The notes below the pieces were generated by a model. The model did not search any database and was not told the origin of the DNA. It was given only the letters and a program-made list of their open reading frames with translations. The translations under genes and the position numbers were made by a program. DNA of 64,000 bases from Acidovorax sp. KKS102. GTDB taxonomy: Bacteria > Pseudomonadota > Gammaproteobacteria > Burkholderiales > Burkholderiaceae_C. The DNA is taken from NCBI RefSeq assembly GCF_000302535.1, contig NC_018708.1, positions 186,001-250,000 of the forward strand. Direction: 5' to 3'. This document shows positions 56,725 through 64,000 of this stretch, piece by piece (position 1 is the first letter of the stretch; each line of letters begins with the position of its first letter).

Positions 56725-57324
56725 CTACAGCGCAATGTTCAGGCCTGAAAGCTTGTGGCTCACAACCCTCCATTGTTCCGCATCTGGCAAAGCCGCTTTT
56801 CTTTTGGTGATTGTGGGGAGCGTGGGCGCCAGCTTTTTGTTGAACTGCAGAAAGATTTCCATGCCTTCGGGCAGGTCGTCTTCGGCATAGATGGCGTTGG
56901 CCGGGCACTCCGGAATACACACCGCGCAGTCGATGCACTCGTCTGGGTCAATGACCAGGGATGGAACCTGCTCAAGGTTTTTTCGGGGTCGCGCAAGTCC
57001 CTTTTCGGGGTGTGATGCAAGGCGCGGTGTGCAGCCAATAGCCCGTGCTATTGGCAAGCGCCGCAACGCTGCAGGCCGCCCGAAAAGGGACTTGCCCGAA
57101 GGGTTGGAATGAAATCGGGTGATTGGACGCCCCGGCCGCTTGCATGGGCATGAGCCCATGCGGCGCATCCGAAGCATCCACTCATCCCGATTGCATTCCA
57201 ACGCGATCCCCGACAAGACCTTGAGCAGGTTCCCAGGCCCCTCCTTGAAGCAATCGACCGGGCACACATCGACGCAGTCGGTGTACTTGCACCGAATGCA
57301 TGCGTCCGTCACAACGTGCGTCAT
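56725..57324 (-). CDS. fdxA: 7Fe ferredoxin gene with an internal in-frame insertion
   Basis: 199 residues, where FdxA-type ferredoxins have about 107-112. Residues 1-30 (MTHVVTDACIRCKYTDCVDV then CPVDCFKEGP) and 122-199 (from LVIDPDECIDCAVCIPECP) are normal. About 90 foreign residues lie between them and come from an inverted-repeat element (56955-57237). In this family each cluster takes cysteines from both halves: C9, C17 and C140 for the 3Fe-4S cluster, and C21 with C130, C133 and C136 for the 4Fe-4S cluster. The insert must therefore be looped out or the protein is inactive. The frame has no stop in the insert. GAGGAG precedes the ATG at 57324. It is expected to donate electrons to the divergent reductase at 57500. 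Confidence 0.88.
   Translation of the reverse strand: MTHVVTDACIRCKYTDCVDVCPVDCFKEGPGNLLKVLSGIALECNRDEWMLRMRRMGSCPCKRPGRPITRFHSNPSGKSLFGRPAALRRLPIARAIGCTPRLASHPEKGLARPRKNLEQVPSLVIDPDECIDCAVCIPECPANAIYAEDDLPEGMEIFLQFNKKLAPTLPTITKRKAALPDAEQWRVVSHKLSGLNIAL
56955..57237. mobile_element. Structured inverted-repeat element inside fdxA
   Basis: Core 56963-57233 (271 bp). Terminal inverted repeats: 56963-56993 pairs with 57202-57233, beginning GGAACCTGCTCAAGG on the plus strand. Inside are two side arms: 56993-57009 with 57079-57095 (GCAAGTCCCTTTTCGGG, perfect 17 bp), enclosing the hairpin GCCAATAG / CTATTGGC (57034-57055), and 57103-57119 with 57186-57202 (16 of 17), enclosing GCATGGGC / GCCCATGC (57142-57161). 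The whole folds as a symmetrical cruciform. CCAGG lies at both edges (56955-56959, 57233-57237), a possible 5-bp target duplication. It encodes no transposase, so it resembles a MITE-like non-autonomous element. Confidence 0.75.
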
Positions 57325-57390
57325 TTTGGGGCTCCTCGTGCACCGTTTTTGGGGGTGCGAAAACACCATTGCAGAGTCTGGTTGATTCCG

Positions 57391-57411
57391 CTACATTGAC
57401 ATGAAATGTAG
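57391..57411. promoter_or_regulatory. Candidate TetR operator in the divergent promoter
   Basis: CTACATTGACATGAAATGTA plus G: arms CTACAT / ATGTAG separated by 9 bp in the 175-bp space between fdxA and the 6-hydroxynicotinate-reductase-like gene. The position could control both operons. Link to the TetR gene at 55115 is by inference. Confidence 0.5.
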
Positions 57412-57499
57412 TGTTCACAACATTTAAGTTAAGTGAATGCTACACAAAATGCAATGCGCATACAAGCACTTGCAACAAAGCAATGAATGGGTCGCCACG

Positions 57500-59119
57500 A
57501 TGACTGAACACACCAAGACTGATGGGCTGCCGGGCATGGATGCGCCGGAGCTGCCGCAGGTGCTGGAGCGCGCCCGGCCGCGCAATGACCGCATGAACGC
57601 CGCCAAGGTCGAGTGCAATGCGTGTCCGGTGCTGTGCCAGATTTCCGAAGGCCGCGCAGGCGCTTGCGACCGCTACGCCAATCAGGCGGGCGTGCTGGTG
57701 CGGCTGGACCCGGTGGTGTTGCTGCGCAAGACGCTGGAATCCGGCGAGGCCACGCTGGTGCCCTTTGCGGGCCGCGCCGAGGCTGCAGAAGGTGGAGGGA
57801 CGGAGGTGGCTCCTGAACCCGCATGGAACGGCGACCTGCTGCTGTCGGAAGAAGTGTTCGTGACGGGCGTGGGCTCGTCCACCACCTACCCGGACTACAA
57901 GCCTGCGCCCTTCATCGTGGGCTCCCAAACCGACGGCGTGGACATGGTCACCGTGGTGACCGAGGGCATCTTCAGCTACTGCAGCTTCAAGGTGAAGATC
58001 GACACCGACCGCTTCCTCGGCTCCGAGCAGGCCAACGTGCGCTGCAAGGGCGAGGTGGTGGGGCATGTGACCACGGCCGAATACGGCTCGCAGATGCTGT
58101 CGCTGGGTGGTGTGCACCACCTCACAGGCGGCACCAAGAAAGAAGGCCGCATCACCGCCGAGATGATGCAGGCCCTGGGCAACAAGCAGGCCGTGGAGTT
58201 CACCATCGACGGCGGCTCGCAGCTCGTGATCCAGGCCGGCCGCGCGCCCATCGTCAATGGCGTGGCCGAGCAGCGCATGCGTGTGGGCTGCGGCTCTGCG
58301 GCCATCGGCATCTTTGCGCGCCAGTTCTTTGGCCATGCAGACGAGGTGGTGGTGGTGGACGACCACATCACCGGCGTGCTCACCGAGCACCAGGCGGGCC
58401 GTTGCCTGGACATGAAGCCCTCGGGCATCCAGATGCGCGGGCGCAAGTCCACGCCGGGCCGTTACTTCCAGGTGGCCAACCCGGGCACCGGTTGGGGCGG
58501 CACCGACATTGCCGACCCGCTGTCCATCATCGAGGGCTGGGACGAATCCGTCGCCTGGCCGGGGCTGCGCCTGTTGATGACCTCCACCACCGGGGAGCAT
58601 GCCTCCTGGTACGTGCTGGACGCGCAACTCCACCCGGTGGAGGCCGAGATGCCCGCCGAAGTGCGCCGCATCGTGGACCGCATCGGCGAAAACTGCGAGC
58701 CCTCGCTGGCCTCCGTGCTGTTCCTCGGCGGTGCAGGCGGCAGCCTGCGCGCAGGCGTCACCGAGAACCCGGTGCTGCTCACCCGCTCCATCAAGAACGC
58801 GCTGGTCAATGTGACCTGTGGCGGTGCCCCGGCCTATGTGTGGCCGGGCGGCGGTATCACCGTGATGGCCGACGTGCTGCGCATGCCCGACAACAGTTTT
58901 GGCACCGTGCCCACGCCCGCCATCGTGGCGCCCATCGAGTTCAGCATGCGCCGAGCGGACTACGAAGCGCTGGGCGGGCACATCGAACAGATCCGCAGCC
59001 TGCGCGACGTGCTGGAGCGCGGTGCGTGGCACAACGACGGGGCTCCGCAGGCGCGCGTGTGGCAAACCTTGCCCGCGGCCAACCCGTGGCCGCTGGGTCG
59101 CCCGCCTCTGCTGGGTTGA
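57500..59119 (+). CDS. 6-hydroxynicotinate-reductase-like iron-sulfur protein
   Basis: 539 residues. A cysteine cluster C39-x2-C42-x3-C46-x9-C56 (VECNACPVLCQISEGRAGAC) near the N-terminus suggests an iron-sulfur site. Glycine-rich blocks include GHVTTAEYGSQMLSLGGVHH, SGIQMRGRKSTPGRYFQVAN and NVTCGGAPAYVWPGGGITVM. It resembles Hnr of Eubacterium barkeri, the ferredoxin-dependent reductase of 6-hydroxynicotinate. Start ATG 57500; an upstream in-frame ATG at 57437 would add 21 residues, and neither has a strong ribosome binding site. Its neighbours (ferredoxin, FNR, enamidase-like enzyme) fit a reductive ring pathway. No ring hydroxylase is seen in the window. Confidence 0.75.
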   Translation: MTEHTKTDGLPGMDAPELPQVLERARPRNDRMNAAKVECNACPVLCQISEGRAGACDRYANQAGVLVRLDPVVLLRKTLESGEATLVPFAGRAEAAEGGGTEVAPEPAWNGDLLLSEEVFVTGVGSSTTYPDYKPAPFIVGSQTDGVDMVTVVTEGIFSYCSFKVKIDTDRFLGSEQANVRCKGEVVGHVTTAEYGSQMLSLGGVHHLTGGTKKEGRITAEMMQALGNKQAVEFTIDGGSQLVIQAGRAPIVNGVAEQRMRVGCGSAAIGIFARQFFGHADEVVVVDDHITGVLTEHQAGRCLDMKPSGIQMRGRKSTPGRYFQVANPGTGWGGTDIADPLSIIEGWDESVAWPGLRLLMTSTTGEHASWYVLDAQLHPVEAEMPAEVRRIVDRIGENCEPSLASVLFLGGAGGSLRAGVTENPVLLTRSIKNALVNVTCGGAPAYVWPGGGITVMADVLRMPDNSFGTVPTPAIVAPIEFSMRRADYEALGGHIEQIRSLRDVLERGAWHNDGAPQARVWQTLPAANPWPLGRPPLLG

Positions 59120-60052
59120 GTGGATCGCACCGTGAACGCTTGCCGCAAGCTCCTGTCCGACGGCCGCTGGCATTTTCAGCATGGCCCGATGGACCTCATC
59201 CTCCAGGCCGAAGGGGCGCGCGACGCCGTGGCCCTGGCGCACGAGCGTGCGTGGCAGCGTTTTGAAGGGCTGCTGCAGGAGCTGGTGAATGAACTCCCCG
59301 GCCTGCGGGCGCCGGTGGGTGCGCACTGCGCGGTGCAGGGCGTGGTGGCGCGTCGCATGTGGGCCGCCTGCAGCACTTATCGCGCAGGCTTCATCACATC
59401 GATGGCGGCGGTGGCGGGCGCGGTGGCGCAGGAGATTCTGGCCTGCTACGAGCAGCCGGGCATAGACCGCGCCTGGGTCAACAACGGCGGCGACATTGCG
59501 CTGCACCTGGCGCCCGGCAAGTCGGTCACGGTGGGGGTGTACGCTGACATTGCTGCGCTGAATGCTGCACAGTTGCGCAACGGCCTGGTGCTGGATGGGC
59601 AGATTCGCATCGACAGCGCCATGCCGGTGCGCGGTGTGGCCACCAGTGGCTGGCGCGGGCGCAGCCAGTCGCTCGGCATTGCCGACAGCGTGACGGTGCT
59701 GGCGCGCACGGCGGCGCAGGCCGATGCAGCGGCAACCATCGTGGCCAACGCGGTGAATGTGGCCGATGCGCGGATTGTCCGCAGGCCCGCGTGGCAGGTG
59801 CGGGACGACAGTGACCTGGGTGCCATCCCTGTCACCGTGGATGTCCCTGCCTTGCCCAAAGAGCTGGTGGGCCGGGCCTTGCACCAGGGGCTGCAAAAAG
59901 CGCAAGAATTGCAGTCCAGCGGCCTGCTGTGGTTTGCACTGCTGGCGTGCCAGGGGCAGTTTGTGGCGACCTCGGCGCCCCAGGCGCTGGCGGATGCGGT
60001 GTGGCCCCGGCATGCAGCGGTGGAATCGGAAGTTGGTTCAGTATTTGCTTAA
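59120..60052 (+). CDS. UPF0280 / ApbE-superfamily protein
   Basis: 310 residues. The family (COG2122) shares the fold of the flavin transferase ApbE. GAHCAVQGVVARRMWAACST, NNGGDIALHLAPG and GIADSVTVLARTAAQADAAA then TIVANAVN match it. A GTG start begins directly after the stop of the reductase gene, indicating translational coupling, so the two proteins very probably work together. Flavinylation of the neighbour or another flavin-handling task is an inference; I see no canonical flavinylation motif in the reductase. Confidence 0.75.
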   Translation: MDRTVNACRKLLSDGRWHFQHGPMDLILQAEGARDAVALAHERAWQRFEGLLQELVNELPGLRAPVGAHCAVQGVVARRMWAACSTYRAGFITSMAAVAGAVAQEILACYEQPGIDRAWVNNGGDIALHLAPGKSVTVGVYADIAALNAAQLRNGLVLDGQIRIDSAMPVRGVATSGWRGRSQSLGIADSVTVLARTAAQADAAATIVANAVNVADARIVRRPAWQVRDDSDLGAIPVTVDVPALPKELVGRALHQGLQKAQELQSSGLLWFALLACQGQFVATSAPQALADAVWPRHAAVESEVGSVFA

Positions 60053-60073
60053 CGAATTGCACAGGTCTCCAGA

Positions 60074-60715
60074 ATGATCCAGATACGACGCGTTTTCACC
60101 TATCTTGAGGAAATCCGGCACGAATTCGGGCCGGTGGCCGACGTGCCGCTGCTGCGTGGTGCCATCGGTGCGGTGCTGACCAACCCGTTTGCGGGCCGGT
60201 ACGAGCCCGACATCCTCCCCATGATGGACGCGCTGCAGGATGTGGGGCTGGACATGGCCCAGCGCCTCCTGAAGGCCATGAGCGTGCCCGCCGAGCGCAT
60301 CGAGACCTATGGCAAGGGTGCCATCGTGGGCGCGGCGGGTGAGCTGGAACACGGCGCGCTGTGGCATGTGCCCGGTGGCTACGCCATGCGCGAACTGCTG
60401 GGCTGGAAGGGCGACCGCAACGCCTACGCCAAGGGCCAGGCCGAAGAGAAAACGGGGCAGCCCGCCAACGCGTTGTCCATCGTCCCCTCCACCAAGAAGG
60501 TGGGCGGCCCCGGCGCGGCGCTGGATGTGCCGCTGACCCACATCAACGCCAGCTACGTGCGCAGCCATTTCGACGCGATCGAAGTGCGTGTTCCGGGCGC
60601 GCCCTCTGCCGATGAGATCGTGTTCATACTCGCCATGACCACGGGCCCGCGCATCCACGCCCGCGTCGGCGGGCTCAAGGCGGCAGACATCAGCCAGTGG
60701 AACGGTCTGCGCTGA
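60074..60715 (+). CDS. AA_synth (DUF1185) family protein, copy 1
   Basis: 213 residues. The domain (PF06684) has a variant of the Bacillus chorismate mutase fold and no settled function. ALWHVPGGYAMRELLGWKGD marks this longer copy, which carries about 25 more residues in a loop than copy 2. AIVGAAGELEHGAL and PLTHINASYVRSHFDAIEVR are conserved between the two. It lies 21 bp after the UPF0280 gene in the same operon. Confidence 0.8.
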   Translation: MIQIRRVFTYLEEIRHEFGPVADVPLLRGAIGAVLTNPFAGRYEPDILPMMDALQDVGLDMAQRLLKAMSVPAERIETYGKGAIVGAAGELEHGALWHVPGGYAMRELLGWKGDRNAYAKGQAEEKTGQPANALSIVPSTKKVGGPGAALDVPLTHINASYVRSHFDAIEVRVPGAPSADEIVFILAMTTGPRIHARVGGLKAADISQWNGLR

Positions 60716-60770
60716 GCCGCACGCCAGCCCGCACACCCTCGAACAAGACAAGACCCTAAGGAGAAAAAAA

Positions 60771-61355
60771 ATGCCAGCCAAGATTCGAAAGATCATCGTC
60801 CAGACCGACGAAGTCCGCGTGGAAATGGGGCGTGACGTTCAACCCCCGGTGCGCAAGGCGCTGGCCATGGCCGTGATCGAGAACCCCTGTGCAGGCCGCT
60901 ATGTGGAGAACCTTGACGAACTCACCGCCATCGGTGAGGAGCTGGGCGGCCTTCTGGGCGCTCGCTGCGTGCAGGCCCTGGGCATTGAACCCGGCCAGGC
61001 CCAGAGCTACGGCAAGGCCGCCATCGTGGGCGAGGCGGGCGAGCTGGAGCACGCCGCCGCTATCCTGCACCCCAAGCTGGGCGCCCCCCTGCGTGTGGCG
61101 GTCGAGAAGGGCGCCGCTCTGGTGCCATCCAGCAAGAAAATGGGCGGCCTGGGCACAGCCATCGACGTGCCCCTGGGCCATAAGGACGCCGCCTATGTGC
61201 GCAGCCATTTCGACGCCATGGAAGCCCGTGTGGCCGATGCCCCGCGCGCCAATGAAATCGTGGTGGCCGTTGTCGTGACGGACAGCGGGCGGCCGTTGCC
61301 ACGTGTCGGCGGCCTCATGGCCTCTGAAATCAAGGGTGTTGACGGCCTGCGCTGA
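60771..61355 (+). CDS. AA_synth (DUF1185) family protein, copy 2
   Basis: 194 residues. Same family as the previous gene: AIVGEAGELEHAAA, PLGHKDAAYVRSHFDAMEAR and PRVGGLMASEIKGVDGLR match its blocks. AAGGAG at 60760-60765 precedes the ATG. Tandem diverged copies suggest a hetero-oligomer. The fold relates to the repeat of cyanuric-acid/barbiturate ring-opening amidohydrolases, which makes a heterocycle role plausible but unproven. Confidence 0.8.
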   Translation: MPAKIRKIIVQTDEVRVEMGRDVQPPVRKALAMAVIENPCAGRYVENLDELTAIGEELGGLLGARCVQALGIEPGQAQSYGKAAIVGEAGELEHAAAILHPKLGAPLRVAVEKGAALVPSSKKMGGLGTAIDVPLGHKDAAYVRSHFDAMEARVADAPRANEIVVAVVVTDSGRPLPRVGGLMASEIKGVDGLR

Positions 61356-61435
61356 GCCCGGCGCGCGCACAACACACACCTGTCCTGTCTTACCCCCGTT
61401 CGATCTCTCTCCAACCATCCTTCAGGAGTCTCCCC

Positions 61436-62647
61436 ATGACGATGCGACGAAACCTCATGCGTGCCACGGCTGCGGCTGCATTGGCCCTCACCCTGGCCCC
61501 TGTGTTTGCCCAGGGCGTGATCAAGATTGGCGAGGTCAACAGCTACAAAGCGCAGCCCGCCTTCCTGGAGCCCTACAAGAAAGGCATGGAGCTGGCGGTC
61601 GATGAGATCAACGCTGCGGGCGGCGTCAATGGCAAGAAGATCGAACTGATCACACGCGACGACAACGCCAACCCCGGCGACGCCGTTCGCGTGGCCGAAG
61701 AGCTGGTGTCGCGCGAGAAGGTCGACGTGCTGGCGGGCACCTTCCTGTCGAACACCGGTCTGGCGGTGGCCGACTTCGCCAAGCAGAAGAAGTTTTTCTT
61801 CCTGGCGGGCGAGCCGCTGACCGACAAGATGACCTGGCAAGGCGGCAACCAGTACACCTTCCGCCTGCGCCCCGGCACCTACATGCAGGCCGCCATGCTG
61901 GTGCCCGAGGCCGCCAAGATGAAGAAAAAGCGCTGGGCCGTGGTCTACCCCAACTACGAATACGGGCAGTCTGCCGTGGCGGCGTTCAAACAACTGCTCA
62001 AGGCCGCCCAGCCCGACGTGGAGTTTGTGGCCGAACAAGCCACGCCACTGGGCCGGGTGGATGCGGGCAGCGTGGTGCAAGCGCTGTCGGATGCCAAGCC
62101 CGACGCTGTCTTCAACGTGTTGTTTGGCGCGGACCTGTCGAAGTTCGTGCGCGAAGGCAACACGCGCGGCCTGTTCAAGGGCATCGAGGTGGTCAGCGTG
62201 TTGACGGGCGAGCCCGAATACATGGACCCCCTGAAAGACGAGGCCCCCAACGGCTGGCTGGTGACCGGCTATCCCTGGTACGGCATCAACACCCCCGCAC
62301 ACAAGGCGTTCGAGCAGGCGTACCAGGCCAAGTTCAAGGACTACCCGCGCCTGGGCTCGGTGGTGGGCTACAGCATGATCAAGTCGGCTGCGGCTGGTAT
62401 TGCCAAGGCCAAGAGCACCGACACCGACAAGCTGGTCGCTGCCTTCAAGGGGCTGCAGGTGGACACCCCGTTCGGCAAGATCACCTACCGTCCTGAAGAC
62501 CACCAGGCCACCATGGGCGCGTTTGTCGGTCGCACCAAGAACGAAGGCGGCAAGGGCGTGATGGTGGACTACGTCTACCTGGATGGCGCCGATGCCAAGT
62601 ACCAGCCGTCCGCTGCCGACGTGAAGAAGTCGCGAAGCGCTGATTGA
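61436..62647 (+). CDS. Branched-chain-type ABC transporter substrate-binding protein
   Basis: 403 residues. Signal peptide MTMRRNLMRATAAAALALTL then APVFAQG (cleavage about residue 26). The mature protein is a type I periplasmic-binding fold: IKIGEVNSYKAQPAFLEPYK, VLAGTFLSNTGLAVADFAKQ and YPNYEYGQSAVAAFKQLL. It precedes a fused LivH-LivM permease gene. It likely brings in the ring compound or another acid used by this operon. Confidence 0.9.
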   Translation: MTMRRNLMRATAAAALALTLAPVFAQGVIKIGEVNSYKAQPAFLEPYKKGMELAVDEINAAGGVNGKKIELITRDDNANPGDAVRVAEELVSREKVDVLAGTFLSNTGLAVADFAKQKKFFFLAGEPLTDKMTWQGGNQYTFRLRPGTYMQAAMLVPEAAKMKKKRWAVVYPNYEYGQSAVAAFKQLLKAAQPDVEFVAEQATPLGRVDAGSVVQALSDAKPDAVFNVLFGADLSKFVREGNTRGLFKGIEVVSVLTGEPEYMDPLKDEAPNGWLVTGYPWYGINTPAHKAFEQAYQAKFKDYPRLGSVVGYSMIKSAAAGIAKAKSTDTDKLVAAFKGLQVDTPFGKITYRPEDHQATMGAFVGRTKNEGGKGVMVDYVYLDGADAKYQPSAADVKKSRSAD

Positions 62648-62814
62648 TTCCCTCTGAGGTCTGAGGCGCCCGCCGCGCCTCGGTCCCGGCAGACGCTACC
62701 GGCGGTCCGGCACAGCCGGATTTCTGGTGGCGCTGGCTGGGGCGTGCCTGGCTTCTTTCATGTGCTGCGAGTGATGCGCAACACGGGTGGTGATGACTTG
62801 AGGGTTTATCGAAC
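62648..62814. other. Short intergenic region before the permease gene
   Basis: 167 bp. It contains CGCCCGCCGCGCCTCGG-type inverted bits near 62668-62700 but no clear terminator, so read-through into the permease is likely. Confidence 0.3.
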
Positions 62815-64000
62815 ATGAGTTTTTCGGGTTTCATCGTCCAGCTCATCAACGGGTTGGCGAGCGCGTCGTCGCTGTTCCTTGTGGCGGCGGGTCTGTCGCT
62901 GATCTTTGGCGTGACGCGCATCGTGAACTTTGCCCATGGCTCGTTCTTCATGGTGGGCATCTACGTCGCGTATTCGCTGGTCGAGCGCCTGAGCGGTGCC
63001 CTGGGCTTCTGGGTGGCTTTGCCACTCGCCGCGCTGATCGTCGGCGTGCTCGGGGCGCTGATCGAAGTGGTGCTGCTGCGCCGCATCTACAAGGCGCCCG
63101 AGCTGTTCCAGCTGCTGGCCACGTTTGCCCTGGTGCTGGTCATCAAGGACGCGGTGTTGTGGCTTTGGGGCCCCGACGAACTGCTGGGCCCACGCGCGCC
63201 GGGCCTTTCGGGTTCCGTCAGCTTGCTGGGGCGGCAGTTTCCCAGCTACGACCTGTTCCTCATCGTGGTCGGTCCGCTGGTGCTGGGCGCCGTCTGGCTG
63301 CTGCTCACGCGCACCCGGTTTGGCACGCTGGTGCGCGCCGCAACACAAGACCGCGAGATGGTGAGCGCCCTGGGCGTCAACCAGGCCTGGTTGTTCACGG
63401 CCGTGTTCGCGCTGGGCGCGATGCTGGCGGGGCTCGGTGGCGCACTGCAGCTGCCGCGCGAGCCCGCCACGCTGGAGATGGACCTGCACACCATCGGTGC
63501 CGCCTTCGTGGTGGTGGTGGTGGGTGGCATGGGTTCCATCCCGGGCGCGTACGCCGCAGCCCTGCTGATCTCCGAGATCAAGGCCATCTGCATTTGGCTG
63601 GGTGTGGTTGACGTGTTTGGGCTGAGTGTTTCGTTTTCCAAGCTGACGCTGGTAGTGGATTTTCTGGTGATGGCGGTGGTGCTGGTCTGGCGCCCGTGGG
63701 GCCTGTTCGGCCGGCCGCAGGCACCCAGCCGCTACGTGGGCATGCAGGAGGAGCCGCTGCGTCGGCCTGGCAAGGCCTACCTGGTGGCGGCCGCGGTGCT
63801 GGGCCTGCTGCTGGCCGCAGCGCCGGTGCTGACCGCGCAGTCGCCGTACACCACGGTGCTGCTGATCGACCTGCTGATTGCGGCGCTGTTTGCTGCCAGC
63901 CTTCACTTCATCATGGGGCCTGCGGGCATGCATTCCTTCGGCCATGCCGCCTATTTCGGGTTGGGCGCCTATGGTGCGGCCCTGCTGGTGCGCTCACTCG
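62815..64000 (+). CDS. Fused branched-chain-type ABC permease (LivH-LivM), partial
   Basis: 395 codons up to the window edge, still open. Residues 1-305 are a complete LivH-like permease (MSFSGFIVQLINGLASASSL, SLIFGVTRIVNFAHGSFFMV, VVVGGMGSIPGAYAAALLIS). After a linker (RPWGLFGRPQAPSRY) a LivM-like half begins near residue 320 (YTTVLLIDLLIAALFAASLH then FIMGPAGMHSFGHAAYFGLG). The two permeases are normally separate genes; here they are fused. The ATP-binding subunits are expected beyond the edge. Confidence 0.88.
   Translation, partial: MSFSGFIVQLINGLASASSLFLVAAGLSLIFGVTRIVNFAHGSFFMVGIYVAYSLVERLSGALGFWVALPLAALIVGVLGALIEVVLLRRIYKAPELFQLLATFALVLVIKDAVLWLWGPDELLGPRAPGLSGSVSLLGRQFPSYDLFLIVVGPLVLGAVWLLLTRTRFGTLVRAATQDREMVSALGVNQAWLFTAVFALGAMLAGLGGALQLPREPATLEMDLHTIGAAFVVVVVGGMGSIPGAYAAALLISEIKAICIWLGVVDVFGLSVSFSKLTLVVDFLVMAVVLVWRPWGLFGRPQAPSRYVGMQEEPLRRPGKAYLVAAAVLGLLLAAAPVLTAQSPYTTVLLIDLLIAALFAASLHFIMGPAGMHSFGHAAYFGLGAYGAALLVRSL

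Noticed and set aside
56955-57237. Intein or group I/II intron in the ferredoxin gene
   Set aside because: About 90 residues with no splicing blocks is too short for an intein, and no intron core or reverse transcriptase is seen. The symmetric terminal repeats fit a mobile insertion better.

Overview
This 64 kb window is GC-rich chromosomal DNA from a betaproteobacterium of the family Comamonadaceae. Acidovorax or a close relative is the best guess. The reasons are the gene repertoire (a methionine synthase split into two genes, a norR/norB locus with the GGT-N7-ACC NorR sites known from Ralstonia/Cupriavidus, an S-adenosylhomocysteine riboswitch before metH) and many intergenic copies of a short repeat built on AGCGCTT..ATAAGCGCTA plus AGCTAT, a pattern I associate with this family. 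I see no rRNA, tRNA, CRISPR array, phage or full-length insertion sequence. Genes are densely packed in short operons on both strands.

Layout. 1-2.8 kb: 5' end of pckG with a striking palindrome at its ribosome binding site, queC, a tiny membrane protein and ilvA. 2.9-7.6 kb: nitric-oxide detoxification locus with norR divergent from norB and a hemerythrin gene, with three NorR sites and a sigma-54 promoter between them. 7.6-10.5 kb: recQ, an RNA-binding protein gene interrupted by an in-frame stop codon, and a small unknown gene. 11.2-20.1 kb: a TRAP transporter facing an Fe-alcohol dehydrogenase/aldehyde dehydrogenase/D-lactate dehydrogenase operon and its LysR regulator, which looks like a stepwise oxidation pathway for a small hydroxylated carbon source. 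20.1-26.7 kb: N-terminal half of methionine synthase, two tRNA-modification genes (ttcA, trhP-like) and unknown secreted or membrane proteins. 26.9-40.8 kb: mixed metabolism (GPH transporter with acyl-CoA ligase, gdhA, zinc-ribbon membrane proteins, polyphosphate kinase 2, regulators, a PACE efflux pump, a lipoprotein). 40.8-43.7 kb: SAH riboswitch and the C-terminal half of MetH. 43.7-53.8 kb: RidA, LysR, diguanylate cyclase, shikimate kinase, serine hydrolase, acyl-CoA ligase, SDR, YihY and a glycine-zipper protein.

The most interesting part is 53.9-64.0 kb. Divergent operons encode an enamidase-like amidohydrolase, a TetR regulator, a ferredoxin-NADP reductase and a ferredoxin on one side. 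On the other side are a 6-hydroxynicotinate-reductase-like protein, an ApbE-superfamily (UPF0280) protein, two AA_synth/DUF1185 paralogues and a branched-chain-type ABC importer. Together they suggest import, ferredoxin-driven reduction and hydrolytic opening of an N-heterocycle, reminiscent of anaerobic nicotinate breakdown but in a proteobacterium and with extra, uncharacterised components. Inside the ferredoxin gene sits a roughly 271-bp element with 31-bp terminal inverted repeats and two internal nested stem-loops. It splits the iron-sulfur ligand sets yet leaves the reading frame open.
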